A stretch of 64,000 bases of DNA from an uncultured Micrococcaceae bacterium (lineage in GTDB: Bacteria; Actinomycetota; Actinomycetes; Actinomycetales; Micrococcaceae): contig CANNAD010000001.1 in NCBI GenBank assembly GCA_947502645.1, positions 558,001 through 622,000 of the forward strand. The letters are read 5' to 3'. Positions within the stretch are counted from its first letter, which is position 1, and each line of letters begins with the position of its first letter. Shown one piece after another: positions 34,836 through 43,694 of this stretch. Both the position numbers and the translations under genes were made by a program. Under the pieces are notes generated by a model. It saw only the letters and a program-made list of their open reading frames with translations, was not told the origin of the DNA and made no database searches.

Positions 34836-35912
34836 TCAGCCTCCCTGGCCAGTTCGGTTGGAGGTAATCAGCAGCCAGAGCAGGAACGGTGCGCCGAGAG
34901 CGCCCGTGATGACCCCTACCGGCAGTGATGCTCCGGAAATCATGTTCGCGGCAACAAAGTCCGCGCCAAGTACGATGACGGCCCCCACCAGGCCAGCGGC
35001 TGGAAGCGACGCCCGACCACCCAACAGGCGCCGGGCAATGGGCCCGGACAGGAACGCGATGAATGCGATAGGTCCGGCAGCCGCCGTCGCCACCGCACAC
35101 AGTGCGACGCCGACAATGATCAGTCCCAGCCTGGCCGGTTCAACCCTGACGCCGAGCCCGGCAGCGGCGTCGTCGCCCAGTTCCAGCCCACGCAGGCTCC
35201 TGGACAGGATAATCGTCGCGGGAAGAAGTACAACCAGTGTCAGCCCGAGAATGACGGCACGGTCCCAGGTGGCCGGATTGAGCGAGCCGCTCATCCAGAC
35301 GAGGGCGTCCTGCGCGGTCCGGGCGTCCGTGCGCGTGATCAGGTAGCTGACCGCCGCCTGCAGCACCGCGGCGAAACCGATCCCCACCAGAATCAGCCGG
35401 TAGCCGGCGACTCCGCCTCGTCTCGACAGGCCGTAGATGGCTCCGGCGACGGCGAGGGCCCCTAGGAGTGCGGCCCAGGAAATCGTGATGCCCGCTGCAC
35501 CAAACAGAACGATGGCGCCAACCGCGGCCGCACTGGCCCCATAGCTGATCCCGATGATGTCCGGGCTGGCCAGCGGGTTACGGAGCATGGTCTGAAAAAT
35601 GGCCCCGGCGATACCGAAGGCAACGCCGACCATGATTCCCACAGTGGCCCGCGGCAGTTTCACGTCCATGACGATGAACGTTGCGCCGGGTATCTGTTCG
35701 CCGCCCAGAATGCGGAAGAAGTCCGGAACGGTGACCGTATAGTTACCCAGGAGCACGGAGACCGTGAACAACACGAAAGTCAGGGCAGCTAGCGTACTGA
35801 TGACCAACCGGCCGCGGCGTGCCGAGTTGTGGCGGCCCTGACGAATCTTCTCGCCCGGACGGACCGGTGGGACCGCAACTGCGCTTCGGGGTGTGTCTGT
35901 CGCTGTGCTCAC
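34836..35912 (-). CDS. Iron-siderophore ABC permease, FecD/FepG-like
   Basis: 358 residues, FecCD family with about nine or ten membrane helices. Family landmarks: NPLASPDIIGISYGASAAA, GLELGDDAAAGLGV and GPIAFIAFLSGPIARRLLGG. It pairs with the upstream permease (4-nt overlap) and with the ATPase-reductase gene that starts 2 nt after its stop. Imports an iron-siderophore complex delivered by a binding lipoprotein, probably the one at 46 kb. Confidence 0.9.
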   Translation of the reverse strand: MSTATDTPRSAVAVPPVRPGEKIRQGRHNSARRGRLVISTLAALTFVLFTVSVLLGNYTVTVPDFFRILGGEQIPGATFIVMDVKLPRATVGIMVGVAFGIAGAIFQTMLRNPLASPDIIGISYGASAAAVGAIVLFGAAGITISWAALLGALAVAGAIYGLSRRGGVAGYRLILVGIGFAAVLQAAVSYLITRTDARTAQDALVWMSGSLNPATWDRAVILGLTLVVLLPATIILSRSLRGLELGDDAAAGLGVRVEPARLGLIIVGVALCAVATAAAGPIAFIAFLSGPIARRLLGGRASLPAAGLVGAVIVLGADFVAANMISGASLPVGVITGALGAPFLLWLLITSNRTGQGG

Positions 35913-37018
35913 AAGGCCACCATTTTCCGGCGGCGTACCAGCCAGATGAAGACGGGCGCGCCGACAATCGCCGTCATGATTCCCACCTGAATTTCACCGG
36001 GAGGAAGAATGAGGCGCCCAACAACATCCGCTGCCAGCAGCAGCACAGGGGCGAGGACCATGGAGAACGGCAGGATCCAGCGGTAATCCGGGCCAGCAAT
36101 GAGTCTGGCCATGTGCGGGATGACGAGACCAACGAACGCGATGGGGCCGGCGAGCGCCACCGCTGCGCCGCAGAGGATCACGACGCCCAGCGCCGATACA
36201 CCGCGCGCGAGTGCGACATTTTGGCCCAGGCCACGGGCTATGTCATCGCCCATGGACAGGCCGTTGAGCATCCGTCCCGTCAGCAGGGTGATGATACCGC
36301 CGACCAGCAGAAACGGGATCACCGCTGTGATGGCGTCCCAGTCTCGGCCGGCCACAGTCCCGACTTGCCAGAAGCGGAACCGGTCCAGCGTCTCCTGGCT
36401 GGTGACCAGAAGCGCACTCATCAGGGATACCAGCCCCGCCGATAGTGCGGCTCCCGCGAGGGCGAGCTTGACCGGCGTCGCGCCTTCCCGCCCCAGGCTT
36501 GCGATGGCGTAGACGACAACGGCGGCGATAGCGGCACCGGCGAAAGCAAACCAGACATAGCCCGTAATTCCGGAGAGCCCGAATACGTAAATGCCGAGAA
36601 CGACGGCCAGCGATGCGCCTGCATTGACCCCTAGAATGCCAGGGTCTGCCAATGGATTCCGGGCAACACCCTGCATTCCGGTCCCCGCAAGGCCGAGTGC
36701 GGCACCCACGAGGAGAGCCGTGATAGTGCGGGGAATGCGCGAGTGGACGACTGCGTGATCACCGTTGGCCGGGTTGAAGTCCGTGAGTGCCTGCATCAAC
36801 GTGTTGACGTCGATGGGGCGGGCGCCAAAGGCCATGGACGCGATGACGAACAGCCCCAGTACCACCACGGAGGCAATGAACAGGGCTGTGGTGAGGCTCC
36901 TGGAGCGTTGCCGCGAAGCGGTTCCTGATGTCACCACCGCCGGGGCTGACGAGGAGGGCTTGGGTACGGACAGGGCGGAAGGTGACGCCGTGCGTTCCTG
37001 CTGTGCCGGAATGGTCAC
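35909..37018 (-). CDS. Iron-siderophore ABC permease, FecC/FepD-like
   Basis: 369 residues, the first gene of the uptake operon. FecCD landmarks: NPLADPGILGVNAGASLAVV, LNGLSMGDDIARGLG and GPIAFVGLVIPHMARLI. A Thr/Ser/Ala-rich cytoplasmic head of about 40 residues precedes the first helix. An IdeR/DtxR-type box lies 61 nt upstream, so expression should rise when iron is scarce. Confidence 0.9.
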   Translation of the reverse strand: MTIPAQQERTASPSALSVPKPSSSAPAVVTSGTASRQRSRSLTTALFIASVVVLGLFVIASMAFGARPIDVNTLMQALTDFNPANGDHAVVHSRIPRTITALLVGAALGLAGTGMQGVARNPLADPGILGVNAGASLAVVLGIYVFGLSGITGYVWFAFAGAAIAAVVVYAIASLGREGATPVKLALAGAALSAGLVSLMSALLVTSQETLDRFRFWQVGTVAGRDWDAITAVIPFLLVGGIITLLTGRMLNGLSMGDDIARGLGQNVALARGVSALGVVILCGAAVALAGPIAFVGLVIPHMARLIAGPDYRWILPFSMVLAPVLLLAADVVGRLILPPGEIQVGIMTAIVGAPVFIWLVRRRKMVAL

Positions 37019-37078
37019 CCACCCCCCTTCCCAACGGGCGCGCGTCCCGAGTCATCAGTTCCATCAAAGAATCTACTA

Positions 37079-37097
37079 AAGTAAGGCTAGCCTACTC
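37079..37097. promoter_or_regulatory. IdeR/DtxR-type iron box
   Basis: AAGTAAGGCTAGCCTACTC contains the palindromic core TAGGCTAGCCTA-like half-sites of actinobacterial iron-repressor boxes. It precedes the siderophore permease operon, and nearly the same core recurs at 46756-46774 before the binding-protein gene. Confidence 0.75.
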
Positions 37098-37142
37098 GGG
37101 CGCTGATAAGGAAACAGGAATCTGACGTAATACGCTCAGCTT

Positions 37143-38192
37143 TCAGGAGACCAGAGGATTATGCGAGGCCTCCACGCGCTCCCCCTCACGGACCGGACCC
37201 GGAGGCGTCCCATCACCGAAGGGGCGTCCGCCGAGCTCCTCGCGGCCGTGCGCGGTCAACCAGCCCGAAAGATCCGGGCCCAGGGGCACAATGCCCGTGG
37301 GATTGATGTCCTCATGAACCACATAGTAGTGCTGCTTGATCTGCTCAAAATCGATGGTGTCCCCAAAACCGGGAGTCTGGAAAAGGTCACGCGCGTAGCC
37401 CCAGAGCGCAGGCATCTCGGTGAGCTTGTTCCGGTTGCACTTGAAATGCCCGTGATACACCGGATCAAAGCGCACCAACGTGGTGAAGAGCCTGACGTCG
37501 GCTTCCGTGATGGTGTCTCCCACCAAGAAACGTTGCCCGGACAAACGTTCCTCCAGCCAGTCCAACGCCGCGAACAGCCGGTCATAGGCGTCGTCGTACG
37601 CTTCCTGTGAACCAGCAAAACCGCAGCGGTACACGCCGTTGTTCACCTCAGTGAAGACGCGCCGCGCCACCTCGTCGATCTCATCCCGCAAGGACTCCGG
37701 GTAAAGGTCCGGCGCTCCCTCCCGGTGGAACTCCGTCCATTCCGTCGAGAAATCCAGGGTGATCTGCGGATAGTTATTGGTCACCACCATGCCCGAGGGG
37801 ATATCCACGATCGCAGGAACCGTGATGCCCCGGCCGTACTCGGGATCGCGCTCGAAGAACGCCTGCTGGAGCCGCTCAATCCCAAGAACCGGGTCCACGC
37901 CGTCCGGGTCAAGATCGAAAGTCCAGGACCGTTTGTCGTGCGTCGGTCCCGGGGTTCCCATCGAAATGGCGTCCTCCAGACCCAACAGGCGGCGCACGAT
38001 GATGGAACGGTTGGCCCACGGGCACGCCCGGGCAGCCACCAGCCGGTACCGCCCGGCCTCAACCGGCCACCGGCCCTCCTCCGGGTTCTCACCCCCACGC
38101 ACAATGCGGTCCTCGATGTAATTGGTGTCCCGCTTGAACTCTTCGCCACCAGTCACGTACGCGCCCTTGGTGCTGAAATCATTCGCAGACAT
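37143..38192 (-). CDS. Glutathionyl-hydroquinone reductase family protein (ECM4/YqjG-like)
   Basis: 349 residues, GST-fold. The thioredoxin-like N-terminal domain has ARACPWANRSIIVRRLLGLE with the catalytic Cys in CPWA, and the C-terminal helical domain has DxTITEADVRLFTTLVRFD. In actinobacteria, which lack glutathione, such enzymes probably use mycothiol or another thiol to reduce quinone conjugates. ATG 38192 follows GGAG at 7 nt; an upstream ATG adds eight unsupported residues. Divergent from the epimerase gene. Confidence 0.88.
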   Translation of the reverse strand: MSANDFSTKGAYVTGGEEFKRDTNYIEDRIVRGGENPEEGRWPVEAGRYRLVAARACPWANRSIIVRRLLGLEDAISMGTPGPTHDKRSWTFDLDPDGVDPVLGIERLQQAFFERDPEYGRGITVPAIVDIPSGMVVTNNYPQITLDFSTEWTEFHREGAPDLYPESLRDEIDEVARRVFTEVNNGVYRCGFAGSQEAYDDAYDRLFAALDWLEERLSGQRFLVGDTITEADVRLFTTLVRFDPVYHGHFKCNRNKLTEMPALWGYARDLFQTPGFGDTIDFEQIKQHYYVVHEDINPTGIVPLGPDLSGWLTAHGREELGGRPFGDGTPPGPVREGERVEASHNPLVS

Positions 38193-38288
38193 GTTCCATC
38201 TCCTTCGTGGCCACAAAACCTTACGGTCCGAAACTATCGCAGCCGGGCGCTGCAGGATAGCGTGGAGCTACCCAACGGAAGGATTCTC

Positions 38289-39344
38289 ATGCGCATCGCC
38301 ATCATTGGAGCCACGGGGAACGCTGGAACTGAGCTGCTTCGCAGACTCCAGACCGCCCGTCGGGAAGGCGCCGAACTCGAAATCACCGGGATTGCCCGCC
38401 GGATGCCCGATCCGTCGGTGGCACCATACGACGACGTCGACTGGCACAGTATCGACGTCGGGGCCGAAGATGCTCCCCGCAAACTCGCCGAAGTACTGGC
38501 CGGTGCAGACGCCGTCGTCCACCTCGCCTGGGTTCTCCAGCCCAACCACGACCTTGACGAACTCCACCGGATCAACGTAGACGGCACCAGAAATGCGCTG
38601 CAGGCAGCAGCCGACGCCGGTGTGCGGCACTTTGTGTGCGCCTCCTCCATGGCGGCCTACTCCCCCGCCCGCAAGGGCCAGTACGTCTCCGAGCACTGGC
38701 CCACGCAGGGCATACCGTCGTCCCACTACAGCCGGCACAAAGCCGAACAGGAACATCTCCTGAATGAATTTGAGCGGAACTACCCGGAGATTCCCGTGGC
38801 GCGTGTGCGGCCGGCACTCATCTTCCATGCCAGTGCCGGCAGCGAAATCCACCACTACTTCCTGGGCCGGCTGGTGCCGCGGCCGCTGATCCGCTTTGTC
38901 CTCAACAAACTTCCCCTGCCCATCATCCCCATCCCGGAGGCATTCTCCTTCCAGGTGGTTCACGGCGAAGATCTGGCCGACCTCTACTGGCGGGTGCTGG
39001 ACCAGCGGGCGCAGGGCGCCTTCAACGTGGCCTCAGCGCCGGTCATCACTCCCGCCCTGCTGGGTGGTTTGCTGGGCGCACGCCGCGTTCTCAACGTTCC
39101 CGTAGGACTGTTCAGGGCCTTGGCCGCCATCACCTGGCGGCTGCGCCTTCAGCAGACCGACGAGGGCTGGATTGACATGGCGTCCTCAACGCCGCTGCTC
39201 AATACCGATCAGGCGCACCATGTCCTCGGATGGACCCCGAAGCACTCGGCAACAGAGGCGTTGCAGGAGCTCCTCGACGGAATGGGGAGCTCGCGGTCCT
39301 ACGCTGGCTCGCCTCCGCTGGACCCCTACAACGAGCACCCGTAG
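38289..39344 (+). CDS. NAD-dependent epimerase/dehydratase (extended SDR)
   Basis: 351 residues. Rossmann start RIAIIGATGNAGTELL with the GxxGxxG cofactor loop, VVHLAW, a serine in CASSMAAY, and YSRHKAEQE supplying the Tyr-xxx-Lys pair. The C-terminal part with a LYWRVLDQRAQGAFNVASA segment fits sugar-nucleotide or atypical SDRs. ATG 38289 follows GGAAGG; the longer upstream frame runs antisense to the neighbour and is not coding. Substrate unknown. Confidence 0.83.
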   Translation: MRIAIIGATGNAGTELLRRLQTARREGAELEITGIARRMPDPSVAPYDDVDWHSIDVGAEDAPRKLAEVLAGADAVVHLAWVLQPNHDLDELHRINVDGTRNALQAAADAGVRHFVCASSMAAYSPARKGQYVSEHWPTQGIPSSHYSRHKAEQEHLLNEFERNYPEIPVARVRPALIFHASAGSEIHHYFLGRLVPRPLIRFVLNKLPLPIIPIPEAFSFQVVHGEDLADLYWRVLDQRAQGAFNVASAPVITPALLGGLLGARRVLNVPVGLFRALAAITWRLRLQQTDEGWIDMASSTPLLNTDQAHHVLGWTPKHSATEALQELLDGMGSSRSYAGSPPLDPYNEHP

Positions 39345-39347
39345 GGC

Positions 39348-40388
39348 TCAGGCCTCCGGTTCGACAGCTTCCCAGCGTTTCCGGGGGAATGTCTGCGGGT
39401 GGTTCGTCTGCAGATAGGCGATCATTTCCTCCCGCACCAGACAGCGCAACGACCAGATGGCGTCGTCGTCCTGCGCGCTGACCATGGCGCGCACGCGCAC
39501 AACACCGTCAACAGCGGCCGTCACCACAAGCGAACTTGCCCGGCCGTCCCAGAGGTCCGTTTTCTCCAGCACAGCGTTGAAGTGCTCCCGGAGTTCCGCG
39601 ACAGGCGTGTGCCAGTCCAGGTCAAACTCGACCGTGCCCAGCAGCTCCGAATTGGTCCGCGACCAATTCTCGAACGGCGTGGTGGTGAAGTACGTGGAAG
39701 GCAAGATCATTCGCCGCTCATCCCAGATGGCCACAACGATGTACGTCATGGTGATCTCCTCGATGGAGCCCAGCTCATCCTCCACCACAACGGTGTCGCC
39801 AACACGGATGGCGTCGGTGAAAGCTAGCTGCATGCCCGCGAAAACGTTGGCCAGCGAACTCTGCACGGCAAGACCCGCGACCACCGAGATCAACCCGGCA
39901 GAAGCCAGAATCCCGGCACCGAGCGCCCTCACCTCCGGGATGGTCAGCAGGATGCCTGCCACAGCCACCGTGATAATGATCGCCGCGATCACACGACGGC
40001 CCAACGTGATCTGCGTTTTCAGCCGACGGTAACGCCGCTTGTCCGCATCCTGACGACGGAGCCCGGCCAGAACACCCACCTCCACGATCACCGACACCGC
40101 GATAGCAAGCCACGCAATCGCCGCAATCAGCGCGAAGACCAACAGCTGATCGACAACAGGGAACCAACCGGCGTCGTGCACCGTCATGCCAAGAGCAACA
40201 CGAACACCGATGATCGCCAGGACCAGCCACAACGGGTTGCGGGCCTTCCGGGTTTCCGCCCGCACCGAGGGAGCCCGGTTCAGAACGCGGGTCAGGATCT
40301 TGCGCAGAAGCCACGCCAACACCATGGCCAACAGCAGCGCCGCGACGACGGAGCCGATCGGTATGAGTACGTTCATCACATCAGGCAT
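39348..40388 (-). CDS. MscS-family mechanosensitive channel
   Basis: 346 residues: about four membrane helices, the last a pore-lining helix rich in Ala/Gly (AGLISVVAGLAVQSSLANVFAGMQLAF), followed by the MscS beta domain (IRVGDTVVVEDELGSIEEITM) and alpha/beta cytoplasmic vestibule. It should open under membrane tension to relieve osmotic shock. Convergent with the epimerase gene with only 3 nt between stops. Confidence 0.88.
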   Translation of the reverse strand: MPDVMNVLIPIGSVVAALLLAMVLAWLLRKILTRVLNRAPSVRAETRKARNPLWLVLAIIGVRVALGMTVHDAGWFPVVDQLLVFALIAAIAWLAIAVSVIVEVGVLAGLRRQDADKRRYRRLKTQITLGRRVIAAIIITVAVAGILLTIPEVRALGAGILASAGLISVVAGLAVQSSLANVFAGMQLAFTDAIRVGDTVVVEDELGSIEEITMTYIVVAIWDERRMILPSTYFTTTPFENWSRTNSELLGTVEFDLDWHTPVAELREHFNAVLEKTDLWDGRASSLVVTAAVDGVVRVRAMVSAQDDDAIWSLRCLVREEMIAYLQTNHPQTFPRKRWEAVEPEA

Positions 40389-40506
40389 GACCCGATAGTT
40401 TCAGATCTCCGCGCGCCATGTCGAAGTGGGCTCGAAGGAGCCTGCATTTCATCGTCCGGACTGACTGAGTTTGCATAGCGTCTATAATCTGCGGAATGCT
40501 GTTTGC

Positions 40507-41109
40507 ATGATTGACAACCAGGCCGAGTATTGGGATCGGCAGGCCGCGACCTTTGATCAGGACCCTGATCACGGGCTCGAGGACCCTGCGGTCCGCACGG
40601 CCTGGCGCAACCTCCTCAAACAGATCCTGCCGAAGCCACCCTCAAAAATCGCTGACATGGGGTGTGGCACCGGAGCCCTCACCGAACTGCTTGCGCAGGA
40701 CGGCCACGAGCTCGTCGGACTGGATATTTCCCGCCAAATGGTCAAAACTGCACGCCAGAAGCTCAATGCCAGCGGTGTTGAAGCCCGCCTGGAAGTGCGC
40801 GACGTCGTCGACCCCCGGTTGCGCGCCGGAACCTACGACGTCGTCCTGTCCCGCCATGTCCTGTGGGCCCTACCGGACGCCGCGGACGCCATCTCCACCT
40901 GGTTCAAGCTCCTCCGCCCGGGTGGACGGATAGTGCTCATTGAGGGCCGATGGTCGACAGGCGGCGGCATGAGCATGCAGGACCTCGCGGCGCTGCTCGA
41001 ACCGCATACGGCTGTAGTCCACAGGATTCCGCTCTCCGACCCGCAGCTGTGGGGCCGCACCTTCACAGATGAGAGATACGCGCTCGTGGGCGAAAAACCG
41101 GCGGACTAG
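40507..41109 (+). CDS. Class I SAM-dependent methyltransferase
   Basis: 200 residues. Motif I reads KIADMGCGTGALTELLA, with the acidic residue closing strand 2 in LVGLDIS, and motif IV DVVLSRHVLWALP. Typical type-11 methyltransferase with a WDRQAATFD start. ATG 40507 is used; a TATAAT at 40483-40488 suggests transcription starts only about 12 nt upstream, giving a very short leader. The substrate is unknown. Its stop overlaps the stop of the convergent PRC-barrel gene. Confidence 0.83.
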   Translation: MIDNQAEYWDRQAATFDQDPDHGLEDPAVRTAWRNLLKQILPKPPSKIADMGCGTGALTELLAQDGHELVGLDISRQMVKTARQKLNASGVEARLEVRDVVDPRLRAGTYDVVLSRHVLWALPDAADAISTWFKLLRPGGRIVLIEGRWSTGGGMSMQDLAALLEPHTAVVHRIPLSDPQLWGRTFTDERYALVGEKPAD

Positions 41110-41450
41110 CCCTCGTCTGGCTCCCGGCTACCGGGAACCAAGCCGTAATATTCACGCAGTTTCTCTTCCTCCGCGAAATTCAGGCCCGACTGCGGAGAAG
41201 AAACATCCGGAGCTCCGTTCACCTGATCCTGGGTGTACGCCACGAAAATGTCGTCCCCATTGATCCGAGCGTCAAAGAGTGGGATAAATCGGGTCTTGCT
41301 TTCAAGCAAATGCAGCGGAACCGTGATCCATTCCGGATCCCTTGTTCCATGGTTCAGGTGCACCTGCGACACAACCCCCAACTTGGCGCCGTTTCGGTCC
41401 CAGACGACTGCCTGCTGGAGTTCGTGGACTTCAATCATGTCGGCCATCAT
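41106..41450 (-). CDS. PRC-barrel-like protein
   Basis: 114 residues. VVWDRNGAKLGVVSQVHLNHG to WITVPLHLLESKTRFIPLFDA gives the strand pattern of a PRC-barrel, as in bacterial photosynthetic reaction-centre H and RimM tails. A short acidic C-terminus ends DEG. ATG 41450 with a second ATG next to it follows GGAAGG at 4 nt; a longer frame upstream lacks a ribosome site. Common stress-associated small protein in Arthrobacter-like genomes; the function is not known. Confidence 0.75.
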   Translation of the reverse strand: MMADMIEVHELQQAVVWDRNGAKLGVVSQVHLNHGTRDPEWITVPLHLLESKTRFIPLFDARINGDDIFVAYTQDQVNGAPDVSSPQSGLNFAEEEKLREYYGLVPGSREPDEG

Positions 41451-41607
41451 CAATCCTTCCGCCTCTGTGCCCGTCGAGAGTTCCCGAGCCTGAGACCATT
41501 CCATCCTGTGTAGCGATGGAGATCAAGGGCAACGCTGGAGTGAGCAAATTGCAACAGCTTGGAAACTCTGTAATGCCACTACGGTAAAAGTCTGGCAAGG
41601 TACATGT

Positions 41608-42378
41608 ATGCCCACCTCACCCGAGTTCCGCTCTGCCGTCATCGTTGACGATGACCAGGATATTCGAGAACTGCTCACCGCCACCCTGGCGTCCAACGGG
41701 TTCACCATCCTTGACTCCGGAACGGGCCGCCATGGGTTACAACTCATTCGGGACCACAAACCGGACCTGATCACGCTGGACCTCAACCTGCCGGACATCG
41801 ACGGCGTCGAAGTATGTCGGCAAGCTCGAGCCATCACAGATGCGTACATTGTGATGGTGACAGCGAGGCAGGACGAGATTGACCGCCTCATCGGACTGGA
41901 AATTGGTGCTGATGACTTCCTCGTCAAACCGTTCAGTCCCCGGGAACTGCAGGCCAGGGTCGCAGCGATGTTCCGCCGTCCCCGCACCAGTGTTCGCCCC
42001 GCGGTCGTGGCACCGGCCCCGGCCCCCGTCGAGCCTCCACGCGCACCGGAGCCCAAACTCCTGAGCCACGGACCGCTCACCGTGGACGTCGAGGGCCGCG
42101 TGGCAAGCCTCGACGACGAAGAGCTCAGTCTGACCAGGACCGAGTTTGATCTGCTGGCCACACTGCTGTCCGCACCGCGGCGTGTGTGGTCACGGGAATC
42201 GTTGCTGGCCAAGGTCTGGGGCGAAGCCTGGGTTACCGATCAGCACCTCGTGGAAGTTCACATGAGGAATCTGCGCAAGAAGCTCGGAGACAAGGCAGCG
42301 GACCCGCGGTTTATCCGTACGGTGCGCGGCGTCGGGTACCGGCTCATGCCCGGTGGCCGCGCGGCAACCACGCCTTAA
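41608..42378 (+). CDS. Orphan OmpR/PhoB-type response regulator
   Basis: 256 residues. The receiver has D14-D15, phosphoacceptor D58, T85 and K107. A 40-residue Pro/Ala/Val-rich linker follows, then a winged-helix DNA-binding domain (LTRTEFDLLATLLSAPRRVWSRESLL to RTVRGVGYRL). No histidine kinase gene is adjacent, so it is an orphan. The convergent gene encodes a degenerate HPt-like protein, which could be a functional partner. The two genes are separated by palindromic element copy 3. Confidence 0.88.
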   Translation: MPTSPEFRSAVIVDDDQDIRELLTATLASNGFTILDSGTGRHGLQLIRDHKPDLITLDLNLPDIDGVEVCRQARAITDAYIVMVTARQDEIDRLIGLEIGADDFLVKPFSPRELQARVAAMFRRPRTSVRPAVVAPAPAPVEPPRAPEPKLLSHGPLTVDVEGRVASLDDEELSLTRTEFDLLATLLSAPRRVWSRESLLAKVWGEAWVTDQHLVEVHMRNLRKKLGDKAADPRFIRTVRGVGYRLMPGGRAATTP

Positions 42379-42384
42379 CCCACA

Positions 42385-42452
42385 CGAGGTCACCCTTTAT
42401 CCGCGAGATCACCCCCTGCAAAGGGTGATCTCGCGGATAAAGGGTGACCTCG
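42385..42452. repeat. 68-bp palindromic element, copy 3 (perfect)
   Basis: Perfect inverted repeat: 30-bp arms 42385-42414 and 42423-42452 around an 8-nt spacer, with no mismatch. It lies between the OmpR-type regulator and the convergent HPt-like gene and could serve both as a terminator. This is the least degraded of the three copies. Confidence 0.9.
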
Positions 42453-42479
42453 CGCTAACATGGGCGGGCTAGGAGGAGG

Positions 42480-42926
42480 TTAGGCCGCCGTCGTAAACGC
42501 GTGAGCGGCGTCAGTGTAAAAACGCACACCCTCGGTGGAAAGCTTGGTCAACAGTGAGCGGGTTGATGCGGTGCGTTCCTGCTCCAGGCTCGTCAGGACG
42601 GACTGCGTCAGGACCTCGAGCCGACGGGCGCCCACCATGGATGCGCCAACGTTGAGGCCGAGAAGAATAGTGGTAGCGGACGCGTAGTCCTCAGCGGCGA
42701 TCCGGACATGCAGTTCGCGGATGCGCTGCGGCAGAAGATTGCGGAACGTGGCGACGACGCGGATGGCGGCCGTACGGCTCTGCAGGTCACCTGCGAGCCG
42801 AGCGAACACTGCATGGTCAACGACGGGAACTGATTCAGTGGCCGGCCCAGCATGCGTGACTGTGGGATGAGCCAGCGAAACTGGGTGGGTGGTGCTGTGC
42901 TTGTGATCAACGGCCAGTGTCAACAT
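42480..42926 (-). CDS. Degenerate HPt-like protein
   Basis: About 148 residues. The region from LAGDLQSRTAAIRVV to GARRLEVLTQSV follows the helical HPt pattern, but where active HPt domains have the AHTLKGSSANLGA-type block this protein has LGLNVGASMVGA, so the phospho-accepting His is a Leu. ATG 42926 lies 10 nt from GAGGAG; a GTG at 42965 is possible. Assigned from pattern, not a confident family match. A decoy or scaffold for the neighbouring orphan regulator is conceivable. Confidence 0.55.
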   Translation of the reverse strand: MLTLAVDHKHSTTHPVSLAHPTVTHAGPATESVPVVDHAVFARLAGDLQSRTAAIRVVATFRNLLPQRIRELHVRIAAEDYASATTILLGLNVGASMVGARRLEVLTQSVLTSLEQERTASTRSLLTKLSTEGVRFYTDAAHAFTTAA

Positions 42927-42954
42927 GGGGGACGTGCTCCTCGTCGGTGAGAGT

Positions 42955-42986
42955 GGCACGTCCACCCTGTCGGAGGTGGACGTACC
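42955..42986. promoter_or_regulatory. Inverted repeat upstream of the HPt-like gene
   Basis: Twelve-base arms (42955-42966, 42975-42986; one mismatch) around an 8-nt spacer, about 30 nt upstream of ATG 42926. It could be an operator or an mRNA leader hairpin. Confidence 0.4.
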
Positions 42987-43103
42987 TTTGGGGAAAGCGC
43001 ACCGGTTCTCACCGGTTTTGCTGACCCTCTAACTCTGTCCGACGAGTCTCAATTGGTCCCGGCACGAAAACCGAAGATTTCCTCAAGAAACACGAGCGTT
43101 TGG

Positions 43104-43529
43104 TTAAACAGCTACAACCTCAACAGGAATGTTGCCGCGTGTGGCCTTGGAATACGGGCACAGATCATGCGTGCGGTCTGCGAGCTTCTGGACTTCATCC
43201 TTGTCCATGCCCGGAACGGACACCATGATCTTCACGGCGAGACCGAAGCTTTCGCCCTCTTTACCGAAGCCAACTTCAAGCTCGACGACGGAGTTCGAGA
43301 CATCCGCGCCGGTTTCCTTGGCTGCGAGGCCAAGCGCACCCTGGAAGCACGCTCCGTAGCCGACGGCGAAGAGCTGCTCGGGGTTGGTGCCGCCGCCGGG
43401 GCCGCCCATTTCCTTGGGGGCGCGAAGGTCCACCTCGAGTGCGCCGTCGTCCGTTTTCCCGTGGCCGTCGCGGCCACCGGTGACATGGGACTTGGCTGTG
43501 TAAACGATTGATTCTGGAACTGCAGGCAA
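43104..43529 (-). CDS. ohr: Organic hydroperoxide resistance protein
   Basis: 141-residue Ohr/OsmC-family thiol peroxidase reducing organic hydroperoxides. The reactive pair is C61 in YGACFQGAL and C124 in HDLCPYSKATRGN, and R20 in the GGRDG block matches the conserved catalytic arginine. It starts at TTG 43529, supported by AGGAGG 5 nt upstream. No OhrR-type repressor gene is next to it. Confidence 0.92.
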   Translation of the reverse strand: MPAVPESIVYTAKSHVTGGRDGHGKTDDGALEVDLRAPKEMGGPGGGTNPEQLFAVGYGACFQGALGLAAKETGADVSNSVVELEVGFGKEGESFGLAVKIMVSVPGMDKDEVQKLADRTHDLCPYSKATRGNIPVEVVAV

Positions 43530-43694
43530 AATATCCTCCTGAAATCGTTGGAATCTTCACTCTACCCATCAAGCTGGCGCAATTGGCTCGCGGCCCAAAA
43601 CTGTGGCTATGGCCACACCTGCTGTTCGGGAGTAGCATCAGTGGCATCAACAGGGTCTTCCGGCCCGCGGCGGCCCTGCTTCAAGGGGGCCACG

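Noticed and set aside
34834-35100. N-terminal extension of the ATPase-reductase gene up to 35100
   Set aside because: It overlaps the permease gene, has Cys/Arg-rich junk composition, and ATG 34833 has a good ribosome site.
37725-38288. Upstream extension of the epimerase frame
   Set aside because: It is antisense to the GST-like reductase, and a ribosome site precedes ATG 38289 directly before the Rossmann motif.
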